Shown: positions 17,978 to 26,200, counted from the stretch's first letter. The stretch is DNA of 64,000 nucleotides from Lachnospiraceae bacterium XPB1003 (GCA_900102065.1 FMVK01000011.1:1-64000), one strand, 5' to 3'. Numbers and translations: made by a program. The notes: generated from the sequence alone by a model not told the origin.

Positions 17978-18211
17978 ATGTTAAGGACAATACTTACTAT
18001 TCTTTTTATCATAGACAGTCTTGGTATCTGCGTAACAGTGCTTATGCAGAAGGGGCGTGATTCGGGACTCGGTGCTATCGCCGGCTCATCCGATACATAT
18101 TGGGACAAGAACAAGTCACACTCTTTTGAGGGACGTCTGATCCTTATCACAAGGATCATGATCGTTGTATTCTTCGTTCTTGCGCTGCTTCTCAATATGA
18201 AGGTGATCTGA
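17978..18211 (+). CDS. secG: Preprotein translocase subunit SecG
   Basis: 77 residues with two membrane helices and the family motif VLMQKGRDSGLGAIAGSSDTYW between them. SecG assists SecYEG-mediated secretion. TATGGAGGTTTTCTTAGA before ATG 17978 supplies the ribosome site. It is followed by a strong hairpin terminator and rnr, the standard secG-rnr-smpB-ssrA order. Confidence 0.95.
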   Translation: MLRTILTILFIIDSLGICVTVLMQKGRDSGLGAIAGSSDTYWDKNKSHSFEGRLILITRIMIVVFFVLALLLNMKVI

Positions 18212-18234
18212 ATCTATTGCATTTAGTAATGTGT

Positions 18235-18258
18235 GCCCCGCAGATGCGGGGCATTTTT
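18235..18258 (+). terminator. Terminator after secG
   Basis: GCCCCGC (18235-18241) and GCGGGGC (18246-18252) with a 4-nt loop and five T. A GC-rich stem this strong separates secG from rnr. Confidence 0.85.
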
Positions 18259-18289
18259 GTTAGTATGGTTTGAAAAAAAAGAGGTAGAA

Positions 18290-20746
18290 ATGAGTGAGAA
18301 GAAAAAGTCTGTCTATACAGGCAGGCTGATAACAAACAGAAAAGGTTTCGGATTCGTAGAAGTAGAGGAACTGGAAGACGATATATTTATTCCTCACAGC
18401 GGACTGCATGGTGCCTTTCACCATGATACCGTTGAGGTGAAGATAAAGGAATCCTTCGGCGGCAGACACCGTATGGAAGGAAATATCATCAATATCTTAG
18501 AGCGCGGATATACTAAGGTCATCGGAACTTACAGACAGGGAAGAGGCTTTGGATATGTGGTTCCCGATGATTCGAAGATCGCCGATGATATCCATGTATT
18601 CGATTCCGATGCCGGCAAGGCCAAGGACGGAGATAAGGTTGTAGTAAAGATCACTTTCTATGGCGGAGATCACAAGAGGCCTGAAGGAAAAGTGGTGGAA
18701 GTACTTGGCTCCATGGACGATCCCGGAGTTGACATCTTATCCGTTATCAGAGCACATGACATACCGGAGACTTTTCCGGATGATGTGAAGAAGCAGATAC
18801 GCGGTATCCGCCTGAAGGTGCCTAAGAAGGATATGGTGGGCAGGAAGGACTTAAGAGACCTCATGATGGTCACCATCGACGGAGAGGACTCAAAGGATCT
18901 GGACGATGCCGTATCGCTTGAGATGGACGGAGAGGATTATATCCTTGGTGTTCATATCGCTGATGTAAGCAACTACGTGAAGGAAGGTACGGCTCTTGAT
19001 AAGGAAGCTGTATCCAGAGGAACCAGCGTATATCTCATAGACCGCGTCATCCCCATGCTTCCGGAGAAACTCTCCAACGGAATATGCTCTTTGAATGAGG
19101 GCGAGGACAGACTGGCCATGAGCTGCATCATGCGTATCGATAAAAAGGGAAATATCACTGACTATGAGATAGCGGAATCCCTTATCTGCGTTAACAGGCG
19201 AATGACCTATACTGCCGTGAAGAAGATACTGGCAGATCATGACAAGAAGACCATTAAGGAATACAAGGAGCTGGTACCCATGTTTGAACGCATGGAGAAG
19301 TTAGCAGCTATCCTTAAGGCTATGCGTGTGAAGAGAGGTTCTATAGATTTTGACCTCCCTGAGAGCAAGATCATTCTTGATAAAAAGGGCCGCCCCATCG
19401 ATATAGTTCCTTATGAGCACAATGTGGCAACAGGCATGATCGAGCAGTTCATGCTCTCTGCAAATGAGACTGTTGCGGCGCATATGTATGAACAGGGACT
19501 GCCTTTCTTATACAGAGTACATGAGACTCCGGATGCCGACAGGATCGGTGATCTCATAGAGCTGATGCGCGGCCTTGGATTAAACGTAGACGGTGATCCG
19601 TCTGATATAAAGCCTGTATGGCTCCAGAAGATGTTAGGTGAAGTCGCCGGAAGACCTGAGGAAGTGCTCATCAGATCGTTATCACTTCGCAGCATGAAGA
19701 GAGCGAGATATTCAACAGAGTGTCTCGGTCACTTCGGACTGGCAGTGCTTGAGTATACGCATTTTACTTCGCCCATCAGACGTTATCCGGATCTCCAGAT
19801 CCACAGGATCCTTAAGGATGAGATCCATGGAAGACTGGATCATAAGCAGATCGCTCACTATGTATCCATTCTCGACGGTATCGCAAAGCGTTCCTCCGAC
19901 AGGGAGTGTGCAGCTACAGATGCCGAGCGTGAAGCAGACAAGATCAAGATGGCCGAGTTCATGGAGTATCACATCGGTGAAGAGTTTGACGGCGTCATAA
20001 GCGGTGTTACAGGCTGGGGCATGTATGTTCAGCTTAAGAATACTGTGGAAGGCATGGTGCCTGTTGCAAAAATAGCCGGCGATGATTACGATTACAGTGA
20101 GCGTGAATATGCGCTGGTTGGAAGATATACGGGACGCAGGTTCACTCTCGGACAGCCTGTGAGCATCAGAGTGGTCGCAGTGGATCTGGATCTCAAGAGT
20201 ATAGAATTTGAGCTTGCCGGAGCCGATGCGTTGTATGATGACGATCTCGAGAAGCGAAAGGCCAAGGGCAAGTATTCCAAAAAGAAATCGGAAAAAAGAT
20301 CCGATAAGAAGTTTGGAAGGAAATCCGATAAGAAATCCGATAAGAAGTCAGGAAAGAGATCTGATAAGAAATCTGATAAGAAATTCGATAAGAAATTTGA
20401 TAAGAAGAAGCCTGATAAATATTCAGACGAGAAGAGATCAGATAAAAAGTCCGGGAAAAAATCCGGAAAAAAGAATTCGGGTAATAAGAGTTCCGATAAA
20501 GAGATCTTCTCAGACTTAAGCTTCGATTGGAAGAATTACGATAAAAAAGATTCGGATAAAAAGAAGTCAGGCAAAAAGAGCAACGGGAAAAAGAATCCCG
20601 GTAAAATAAGTTCCGGAAAAAAGAACTCCGGCAAAAAGAGTGCGACCAAAAAAGGTTCGGCTAAAAAGAACTCTGCCAAAAAGAACTCAGATAAAAAGAA
20701 AAAAGAAAGATCAAATACCGGAAAGAGGTACGGGGTAATAGACTGA
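18290..20746 (+). CDS. rnr: Ribonuclease R with a long Lys/Ser-rich tail
   Basis: 818 residues. Two cold-shock RNA-binding domains come first (GFGFVEVEELEDDIFIP and a second from about 70), then the RNB catalytic domain with the acidic cluster DGEDSKDLDDAV near 195-207, and an S1 domain (GEEFDGVISGVTGWGMYVQL). Residues from about 652 to the end are an extreme repeat of SDKK, SGKK and DKKF units, far longer than the basic tail of most RNase R. The enzyme degrades structured RNA 3' to 5' and acts with tmRNA-SmpB on non-stop mRNA, encoded next. AGAGGT selects ATG 18290. Confidence 0.95.
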   Translation: MSEKKKSVYTGRLITNRKGFGFVEVEELEDDIFIPHSGLHGAFHHDTVEVKIKESFGGRHRMEGNIINILERGYTKVIGTYRQGRGFGYVVPDDSKIADDIHVFDSDAGKAKDGDKVVVKITFYGGDHKRPEGKVVEVLGSMDDPGVDILSVIRAHDIPETFPDDVKKQIRGIRLKVPKKDMVGRKDLRDLMMVTIDGEDSKDLDDAVSLEMDGEDYILGVHIADVSNYVKEGTALDKEAVSRGTSVYLIDRVIPMLPEKLSNGICSLNEGEDRLAMSCIMRIDKKGNITDYEIAESLICVNRRMTYTAVKKILADHDKKTIKEYKELVPMFERMEKLAAILKAMRVKRGSIDFDLPESKIILDKKGRPIDIVPYEHNVATGMIEQFMLSANETVAAHMYEQGLPFLYRVHETPDADRIGDLIELMRGLGLNVDGDPSDIKPVWLQKMLGEVAGRPEEVLIRSLSLRSMKRARYSTECLGHFGLAVLEYTHFTSPIRRYPDLQIHRILKDEIHGRLDHKQIAHYVSILDGIAKRSSDRECAATDAEREADKIKMAEFMEYHIGEEFDGVISGVTGWGMYVQLKNTVEGMVPVAKIAGDDYDYSEREYALVGRYTGRRFTLGQPVSIRVVAVDLDLKSIEFELAGADALYDDDLEKRKAKGKYSKKKSEKRSDKKFGRKSDKKSDKKSGKRSDKKSDKKFDKKFDKKKPDKYSDEKRSDKKSGKKSGKKNSGNKSSDKEIFSDLSFDWKNYDKKDSDKKKSGKKSNGKKNPGKISSGKKNSGKKSATKKGSAKKNSAKKNSDKKKKERSNTGKRYGVID

Positions 20747-20750
20747 TATC

Positions 20751-21215
20751 ATGAAACATGAAGGAATAAAACTAGTAGCCAATAATAAAAAGGCTTATCA
20801 TGATTATTTCATACTCGAGAAATATGAGGCGGGCCTCGAGCTTACAGGTACGGAGGTGAAGAGTCTTCGCGCCGGCAAGTGCAGTATCAAGGAGGCTTAT
20901 GTCAGAGTAGAGAACGGAGAGATATTTGTAGTCGGTATGAATATCAGCCCTTATGAACAGGGAAACATATTCAATACCGATCCTCTTCGAGTAAAGAAGC
21001 TCCTGATGCACAAAGCAGAGATCGCTAAGCTTGCGGGTCAGATCGCTGAGAAGACCATGACCATCATGCCTCTGCAGGTCTATTTTAAGAACGGCAGAGC
21101 GAAGCTCGAGATCGGACTGGCAAAAGGTAAGAAGCTCTATGATAAGCGTGAGGATATGGCGAAGCGTGATGCAAAACGCGATATCGAAAGAGCCCTCAAG
21201 ATGAGGAATAAGTAA
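20751..21215 (+). CDS. smpB: SsrA-binding protein SmpB
   Basis: 154 residues, full length. The OB-fold core ELTGTEVKSLRAGKCSIKEAYVRV and the basic tail LYDKREDMAKRDAKRDIERA match the family. SmpB delivers tmRNA to stalled ribosomes. The gene is 4 nt after rnr and 63 nt before ssrA, so all three trans-translation components are adjacent. Confidence 0.97.
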   Translation: MKHEGIKLVANNKKAYHDYFILEKYEAGLELTGTEVKSLRAGKCSIKEAYVRVENGEIFVVGMNISPYEQGNIFNTDPLRVKKLLMHKAEIAKLAGQIAEKTMTIMPLQVYFKNGRAKLEIGLAKGKKLYDKREDMAKRDAKRDIERALKMRNK

Positions 21216-21278
21216 GTATTTTACGGTATTAAGATGCTTGAAAATATCTCCTTAATGCCGTAAACTATTATAAATTAT

Positions 21279-21619
21279 GGGCCTGAAAAGGTTTCGACGG
21301 GGTATCTTAAGTCGAAGAAGCTATCCGCAGGCGTGCGTTAATCCCAAAATTAAAATTAAACGCTGATTCTAACGAATTCGCACTCGCTGCCTAAGCGCAG
21401 CGCGTCTCCCTTAGTGCACCTGCACATTAAGTAAGAGGCGTCAAATCTGCAGGAAACGGATATGCAAAGCTTTGAGCATATTGCAGATTTATGAAGCTAC
21501 TGAACCCGAAACGTTGTTTGTGGCATTTCGGCGGAGGGAATGACTGACCACAGACTATGATAGTAGAAGGGCGATGGCGGATGTTTCGGACACGGGTTCA
21601 ACTCCCGTCAGGTCCACTA
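21279..21619 (+). ncRNA. ssrA: Transfer-messenger RNA (tmRNA)
   Basis: The 5' end GGGCCTG can pair with CAGGTCC near 21609-21615 to form the tRNA-like acceptor stem; GGTTTCGACGGGG and the T-arm GGGTTCAACTCCCG are conserved tmRNA segments. The tag reading frame is 21362-21394: resume codon GCT after the ATTAAAC context, encoding ADSNEFALAA and stop TAA. CCA is not encoded cleanly (ACTA), so the mature 3' end is near 21616 with CCA added. It rescues stalled ribosomes with SmpB. The 3' end is a common phage and element integration site, and accessory DNA starts right after it. Confidence 0.95.
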
Positions 21620-21621
21620 CA

Positions 21622-21666
21622 CCGTGTTTTGACGAACACCTGTCCATAAAGGTGTTCAAGACACGG
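21622..21666 (+). terminator. Long hairpin downstream of tmRNA
   Basis: CCGTGT near 21622 and ACACGG ending 21666 close a stem that also pairs GAACACCT with AGGTGTTC. It lacks a long T run (ATTTACC follows), so it may end tmRNA transcription inefficiently or stabilise its 3' precursor. Confidence 0.55.
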
Positions 21667-21749
21667 ATTTACCTTATTTGCGGCATTCGTAACCCATACG
21701 AGGCAGAGTCCGAAAAATGGCAGAATACATATCAACTGTCAATCGGTGT

Positions 21750-21860
21750 GGCAACATGTAATTAGTTTCTTGTACCGAGACGATACAAGAGGCGTAGGCA
21801 GGGGATTTTAAGGCATATCCCCGAATACGAGTGAGAAACTAATCATGTGTTGCCATTTTT
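21750..21860 (+). ncRNA. Multi-branched structured element before the recombinase
   Basis: Outer strands GGCAACA (21750-21756) with TGTTGCC (21848-21854) and ATTAGTTTCT (21761-21770) with AGAAACTAAT (21834-21843) enclose two hairpins: CTTGTA/TACAAG (21769-21789) and GGGGAT/ATCCCC (21801-21822). ATTTTT follows the closing strand, as in an intrinsic terminator. ATG 21845 lies inside the closing stem. It matches no RNA family that I recognise; it could be a leader of the recombinase, a small RNA of the element, or an attachment-site structure. Confidence 0.5.
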
Positions 21861-21862
21861 GT

Positions 21863-23329
21863 ATGGCGGAAAGGAGCATTATAAAAAAAGAGCAACGGTA
21901 CACGGCACTCTATGAGAGACTGAGCCATGATGACGAGCTTCAAGGAGAATCCAACAGTATCTCAAATCAGAAGAAGCTACTTATGGAGTACGCTGAATCA
22001 CACGAATTACCGAGTCCCCGGCATTTCGCAGACGATGGAATATCCGATACACGCTTTGATCGTCCGGCATTCCTTGAAATGATGGGTGAGATTGAGAACG
22101 GAAATATCGGTGCCGTCCTTGTGAAAGACATGTCTCGTCTGGGCAGGGATTATCTGAAGGTCGGGCAGATCGTGGAGATGTTCAGACAGAAAGATGTGTG
22201 TCTGATCGCGGTTAATGACGGAACCGATACTTTGCAGGGGGATGATGATTTCCTGCCGTTTCGTAATATCATGAACGAGTGGTATGCCAAGGATACGAGC
22301 AAGAAAATCCGCTCCACTTTTAAGGCGAAGGGCGAAGCCGGAAAGCACGTTGCAAGCTCTTCGCCTTACGGATATATGAAAGATCCCGATGATAAGACTA
22401 AGTGGATCAAGGACGAGGAGGCAGAGGTTGTACAGCGTATATTTAAGCTCACCCTTGAAGGAAAAGGCCCGTTCCAGATATGCAAGATACTGGAAGCGGA
22501 CAAGGTGGAGATACCTGCATATCATCAGCAGAAGATGGGTATGGGCTTATGGCAGAACAGGGAATTAAAACATCCCTACCGCTGGACAAGTTCGAGCGTG
22601 GCTTCGATACTCACGAGAAAGGAATATCTGGGACATACGGTCAACTTCAAGACCAGAAAGCATTTTAAGGATAAGAAGAGCCATTATGTAGCACAGAAAT
22701 ACTGGCAGGTTTTTGAAGATACGCAGGAGCCGATAATTGACGAGGAAACTTTCTACAATGCGCAGAAATGCAGGACGGGCATTAAGCGTTATCCGAACGG
22801 ATGGGGAGAGCCGCATCCACTTGACGGAAAGATAATCTGCCACGATTGCGGGAGTCTCATGTACTGTCACAGAACAAGCAACGGTAAGAAGGTAGCCCAG
22901 TATGTATGTGCCAAGTACGGTAAACAGCCCGTAGGAACGTATTGCAGTTCCGGTCATAGGATAAATGCCGATGCAGTTATGGAAATCGTGAGAGATACGC
23001 TCAGATACCTCAAAACCACTATTGAAGACAATCCGGAGGAGTTCATCGAGCATATCACTCAGACGGAAGCTGATAACCGCAGTGCAGAAGCAAAAAAGAA
23101 ACAGGAACGCCTTAGAGTATGCAGGAAGCGTGTGGATGAGCTTGAAAGGCATATCTGCAAGATCTATGAGGACAACGCACTTGGGAAAATGCCCGAGAGC
23201 AGGTATGAAACGCTTATCAGGCAGTATTCCAAGGAGCAGGGCGAGCTTAACGAAGAGGTTGAGAGTATCGAGGCTTTTCTTTCCGAGGTCAGGGTAGAAT
23301 TTCCCAAACACTGTTTACGGAATTTATAG
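21863..23329 (+). CDS. Large serine recombinase, 3' end altered
   Basis: About 488 residues. N-terminal resolvase domain with the catalytic serine in YERLSHDDE, then LGRDYLKVGQ and the recombinase domain, a zinc-ribbon (CHDCGSLMYC to CAKYGK to CSSGH) and a coiled coil. It resembles Tn4451/TndX-type integrases that move integrative elements. The protein ends EVRVEFPKHCLRNL, which looks like a junction: from about 23299 the +1 frame instead encodes YhcG-like sequence. A short C-terminal part is therefore probably missing. The start is uncertain: ATG 21845 lies in a stem, ATG 21863 lacks a Shine-Dalgarno site, and AAGGAG occurs at about 21870, inside the frame. Confidence 0.8.
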   Translation: MAERSIIKKEQRYTALYERLSHDDELQGESNSISNQKKLLMEYAESHELPSPRHFADDGISDTRFDRPAFLEMMGEIENGNIGAVLVKDMSRLGRDYLKVGQIVEMFRQKDVCLIAVNDGTDTLQGDDDFLPFRNIMNEWYAKDTSKKIRSTFKAKGEAGKHVASSSPYGYMKDPDDKTKWIKDEEAEVVQRIFKLTLEGKGPFQICKILEADKVEIPAYHQQKMGMGLWQNRELKHPYRWTSSSVASILTRKEYLGHTVNFKTRKHFKDKKSHYVAQKYWQVFEDTQEPIIDEETFYNAQKCRTGIKRYPNGWGEPHPLDGKIICHDCGSLMYCHRTSNGKKVAQYVCAKYGKQPVGTYCSSGHRINADAVMEIVRDTLRYLKTTIEDNPEEFIEHITQTEADNRSAEAKKKQERLRVCRKRVDELERHICKIYEDNALGKMPESRYETLIRQYSKEQGELNEEVESIEAFLSEVRVEFPKHCLRNL

Positions 23330-24084
23330 ATCAGAAATCCCAAACAATGTTTGGGAAATTGAAAAAGGAGAATCCTTTTAGATTATCTTGGTCCCACTAC
23401 TTAATACTGATGCGCGTAAAAAACTCGGAAGAACGTGATTTTTACGAGATAGAAGCGGCTGAGGGTAATTGGACGGTGAGGACACTTCAACGCCAATATG
23501 GGAGTTCATTTTATGAACGTATCTTGCTTAGTACAGATAAGGATAAGGTAAAAGAAATAGCTCAGAAAGGGCAGATCGTTGAGAAACCACAGGATGTTGT
23601 TAAAGATCCGCTTGTTTTGGAATTCCTGGGACTGCAGGAGAAACCAGAATACTCAGAATCAGAGCTCGAGACCCGAATTATAGATCATTTACAGGATTTT
23701 TTGATGGAAATGGGTAAAGGATTTACCTTTGTTGATCGGCAAAAGCGTTTCACATTTGATGAAGATAGTTTTAAGGTCGACCTAGTGCTATATAACAGAT
23801 TGCTTCGATGTTTTGTGCTTTTGGATTTGAAGATAGGAAAACTGAAGCATCAGGATCTGGGACAGATGCAGATGTATGTAAATTATTATGATCGGTATGA
23901 AAAAACGGAAGATGAAAACCCTACTATAGGAATTCTTCTATGCAGTGACAAAAATGATTCTATGGTTGAATTGACATTGCCGGAAGATGCAAACATTTAT
24001 GCTGCAAAATACGAGTTATACTTGCCGGATAAAAAACTATTACAAAGAAAATTGGAAGAATGGTTAGCCGAAGAAGATTTGTAA
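23302..24084 (+). pseudogene. YhcG/DUF1016 PD-(D/E)XK nuclease remnant (C-terminal part)
   Basis: The frame is open through 23302 and contains ATG 23347, from which 245 residues run to the stop. FRLSWSHYLILMRV, ERDFYEIEAAEGNW, EKPQDVVKDPLVLEFLG and the nuclease core FKVDLVLYNRLLRCFVLLDLK match the C-terminal two thirds of YhcG proteins. The DUF1016 N-terminal domain (about 100-130 residues) is missing, and no ribosome site precedes ATG 23347. The 5' part shares a frame-shifted overlap with the recombinase end. SQTLFT and SQTMFG are encoded by a near-repeat at 23302-23319 and 23338-23355. Base composition is more AT-rich than the core. A truncated but possibly translated nuclease domain cannot be excluded. 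Confidence 0.8.
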
Positions 24085-24470
24085 CTGTCATTTATGTGTA
24101 GTTCCTCAAACAAAATGTCTGCTAAAAATGAAATGGGGCCAGTTAGTATAAACTGACCCTATTTAGAGTATGTGACTTGTCGTACGAACGACGCATCGTG
24201 TCGTTCAACGACGTTCTCACGTTGAAAACCGCATAAACTCGCACTGTTTGAACGACGTATTTTTCTACCCCGGTCTCACGCGACGACGTTCCATTTATGC
24301 AGATAGCTACCCAGGAGGCGAACGCAGTGAGCCCGGGACCCATATATTGGGCGCCTTTTTGAAAATTAGAATAATGCGCCCCAATAATGCCCATGGAATA
24401 TCCATAAATGGATCAATAATGAAAAGACGACCATAGTGATACTACAACTGTCGGCACAATTTAAATTGTA
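24085..24470. other. Non-coding accessory spacer rich in hairpins
   Basis: No gene is supported. A partial stem GGGCCAGTT / AACTGACCC at 24136-24159 may terminate the yhcG remnant. From 24180 to 24290 the word ACGACG recurs four times, with stems GAACGAC/GTCGTTC (24186-24206) and TTCAACG/CGTTGAA (24204-24226) that overlap and exclude each other. From about 24291 to 24417 CCATTTATG pairs with CATAAATGG and encloses GGGCGC/GCGCCC. These may be remnants of element ends or a structured RNA. Confidence 0.4.
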
Positions 24471-24504
24471 TCGAACAAAAATGCGGAATCCGCATAAATG
24501 TCGA
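24471..24504. repeat. Palindrome copy 1 upstream of the ATPase promoter
   Basis: An imperfect palindrome with core ATGCGGAATCCGCAT, flanked by TCGAACA and TGTCGA. It shares GAACAAAAATGCGGA and TCCGCAT with copy 2 and lies just upstream of the -35 box. Confidence 0.8.
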
Positions 24505-24512
24505 TTAGAGTA

Positions 24513-24541
24513 TTGAATAAGCTATTCCTATGGCATATAAT
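24513..24541 (+). promoter_or_regulatory. Promoter of AAA/DUF4143 ATPase gene 1
   Basis: TTGAAT at 24513-24518 and TATAAT at 24536-24541 with a 17-bp spacer, bracketed by the two palindromes. Confidence 0.75.
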
Positions 24542-24543
24542 CC

Positions 24544-24582
24544 TATTGAACAAAAATGCGGATTCCGCATTTTTGTTCAATA
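24544..24582. repeat. Perfect palindrome copy 2 in the ATPase leader
   Basis: A 39-nt perfect palindrome: arms of 19 nt (TATTGAAC...TGCGGA and its complement) around a single central T at 24563. It begins at the expected transcription start, so it can act as a DNA operator or fold as an RNA hairpin. The centre is about 75 bp from copy 1. Confidence 0.85.
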
Positions 24583-24601
24583 AGTAATGAGGCGGAACAA
24601 T

Positions 24602-25855
24602 ATGGAAATACGCAGAGATATATATTTGAATAAGCTTATTTCAAAAAAGCATAACGGACTAATTAAGGTTGTAACAGGTATGCGAAGATGTGGAAAATCA
24701 TACCTTTTATTTAATCTTTTTAAAGAGTATCTGGTAAATGAGGGAGTTGATGAAAACCATATTATTGAGATTGCATTTGACTCTTTTGAGAATAGAAAGT
24801 ATCGAGATCCTGAAGTTTTATTTCCGTATCTAATGGAAAAAATCGCTGATAATGAAATGTATTATGTTCTATTAGACGAAGTTCAGATGCTCGATGATTT
24901 TGAATCAGTTCTTAATAGCCTCGGAAGAAAGAAAAATGTGGATGTATATGTAACGGGAAGTAATGCCAAGTTTCTGTCAAAAGATATTATTACTGAATTT
25001 CGTGGACGTGGGGATGAAGTTCATATGTATCCGTTAACATATAGTGAATTTATGAGTGTATATGACGGTGACAAACAGGAAGGCTGGAGGGATTATGTGC
25101 TGTTCGGTGGAATACCGCTTGTGCTAGGCTTTGAAACGGCTGATCAAAAATCTGATTTTTTAAAATCCCTATTTGAGGAAACCTATATTTCTGATATTAC
25201 CGGAAGGAATAATATACGAAATAAGGCAGAGTTAGAAGAACTTCTGAACATTTTATCCTCAGCAATTGGATCGCTTACGAATCCAAGCAGATTATCTGCG
25301 ACATTTAAAAGTGTTAAAAACAAGACTATAAGCACAGAAACCATAATCAAATATATAGATTACCTTAAAGATTCATTTCTTATTGATAGTGCAATTCGAT
25401 ATGATATCAAGGGTAAAAAATACATTAATACTCCATCGAAGTATTATTTTACCGATCTGGGACTTAGAAATGCGAGACTTAATTTTAGACAGGTTGAGGA
25501 GACTCACGCAATGGAAAACATTATATTTAATGAATTAAAAGTTCGTGGATATAATGTGGACGTTGGTGTTGTTGTGATGAATGAAGTTGACAAAAATGGT
25601 AAGAAGATCCGAAAACAGTTGGAAGTGGATTTTGTCTGCAACAAAGGTTCAAAGAGATTTTATATTCAATCAGCCTATGCGTTGCCTGATAAAGAAAAGA
25701 TGGAACAGGAACAACGCTCACTAGTGAATACAGGCGATGGATTTAAAAAAATAATTATTACAAAGGATGCTGTGGCACCGCTTTATAATGATAAAGGCAT
25801 ATTGGTAATGAGTGTTTATGATTTTCTTCTAAATCCGGATAGCATGGAAATCTAA
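24602..25855 (+). CDS. AAA_14/DUF4143 ATPase, gene 1
   Basis: 417 residues. Walker A GMRRCGKS (about 26-33), Walker B-like YYVLLDEVQML, sensor region DVYVTGSNAKFLS, then the winged-helix and DUF4143 region (LSRLSATFKSVKNKTISTETIIKYIDYLKDSFLI; KYYFTDLGLRNARL). The C-terminal PD-(D/E)XK-like motif is degenerate: LEVDFVCNKG then FYIQSAYAL in place of the expected E-x-K. Function of this very common orphan family is unknown. GAGG at 24589-24592 favours ATG 24602. It is AT-rich relative to the core and has no co-directional partner. Confidence 0.85.
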   Translation: MEIRRDIYLNKLISKKHNGLIKVVTGMRRCGKSYLLFNLFKEYLVNEGVDENHIIEIAFDSFENRKYRDPEVLFPYLMEKIADNEMYYVLLDEVQMLDDFESVLNSLGRKKNVDVYVTGSNAKFLSKDIITEFRGRGDEVHMYPLTYSEFMSVYDGDKQEGWRDYVLFGGIPLVLGFETADQKSDFLKSLFEETYISDITGRNNIRNKAELEELLNILSSAIGSLTNPSRLSATFKSVKNKTISTETIIKYIDYLKDSFLIDSAIRYDIKGKKYINTPSKYYFTDLGLRNARLNFRQVEETHAMENIIFNELKVRGYNVDVGVVVMNEVDKNGKKIRKQLEVDFVCNKGSKRFYIQSAYALPDKEKMEQEQRSLVNTGDGFKKIIITKDAVAPLYNDKGILVMSVYDFLLNPDSMEI

Positions 25856-26112
25856 ATGAATATTATAACTTAGCGTCAGCTCAATGTCCACATTCGCGCT
25901 AACGATTCATAGGCGTATTCCAATTAGAATTAAACATGTAAAGAAGTTACGAAGCAGCGCGCCTTTCGAGGCGCGTTACGGGGTTGGATATCGGCAAGAT
26001 CACATAATAAACCTTCATACGAGCTGCCCGTGAGAGTGGGGGCTGATAAATACATAATATCCGCTATTGAGACCGGGAGTATTAAAATATATAATTATCA
26101 AGGAAGGCATGA
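25856..26112. other. Intergenic region with one GC hairpin
   Basis: No gene is seen. CGCGCC/GGCGCG at 25958-25975 forms a short hairpin. The rest shows no promoter or riboswitch that I recognise. It probably marks the right end of the accessory block that began after tmRNA, but I find no second copy of the tmRNA 3' end here. Confidence 0.35.
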
Positions 26113-26179
26113 ATATCGGATGACAGATCCTTAGGGGAATAATATCGCGCATAGTGAGGATCTTCATATTACCCGATAT
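26113..26179 (+). promoter_or_regulatory. Long imperfect hairpin in the leader of a small membrane protein gene
   Basis: ATATCGG (26113-26119) pairs with CCGATAT (26173-26179) and AGATCCT (26125-26131) with AGGATCT (26157-26163), with an asymmetric internal loop and a 25-nt apical region. The structure ends 7 nt before AGGAGG, so it could control translation initiation. It matches no riboswitch class that I know. Confidence 0.5.
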
Positions 26180-26200
26180 AAAAAAAGGAGGAAATGAAAA

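Noticed and set aside
21845-21862. ATG 21845 as the recombinase start
   Set aside because: It sits in the closing stem of a structured element, has no Shine-Dalgarno site, and the extra residues CCHFC do not fit the family.
23338-23357. TCCCAAACA-A-TGTTTGGGA palindrome as an operator
   Set aside because: It lies within YhcG coding sequence, encoding SQTMFG, so codon content explains it; no promoter is near.
25856-26112. Riboswitch in the spacer after ATPase gene 1
   Set aside because: I compared it by eye with c-di-GMP, SAM and other common motifs and saw no match; only one GC hairpin is clear.
21620-26200. A complete element with attL and attR from the tmRNA 3' end
   Set aside because: No second copy of the tmRNA 3' sequence is seen up to 26.2 kb; the block looks like a decayed remnant.
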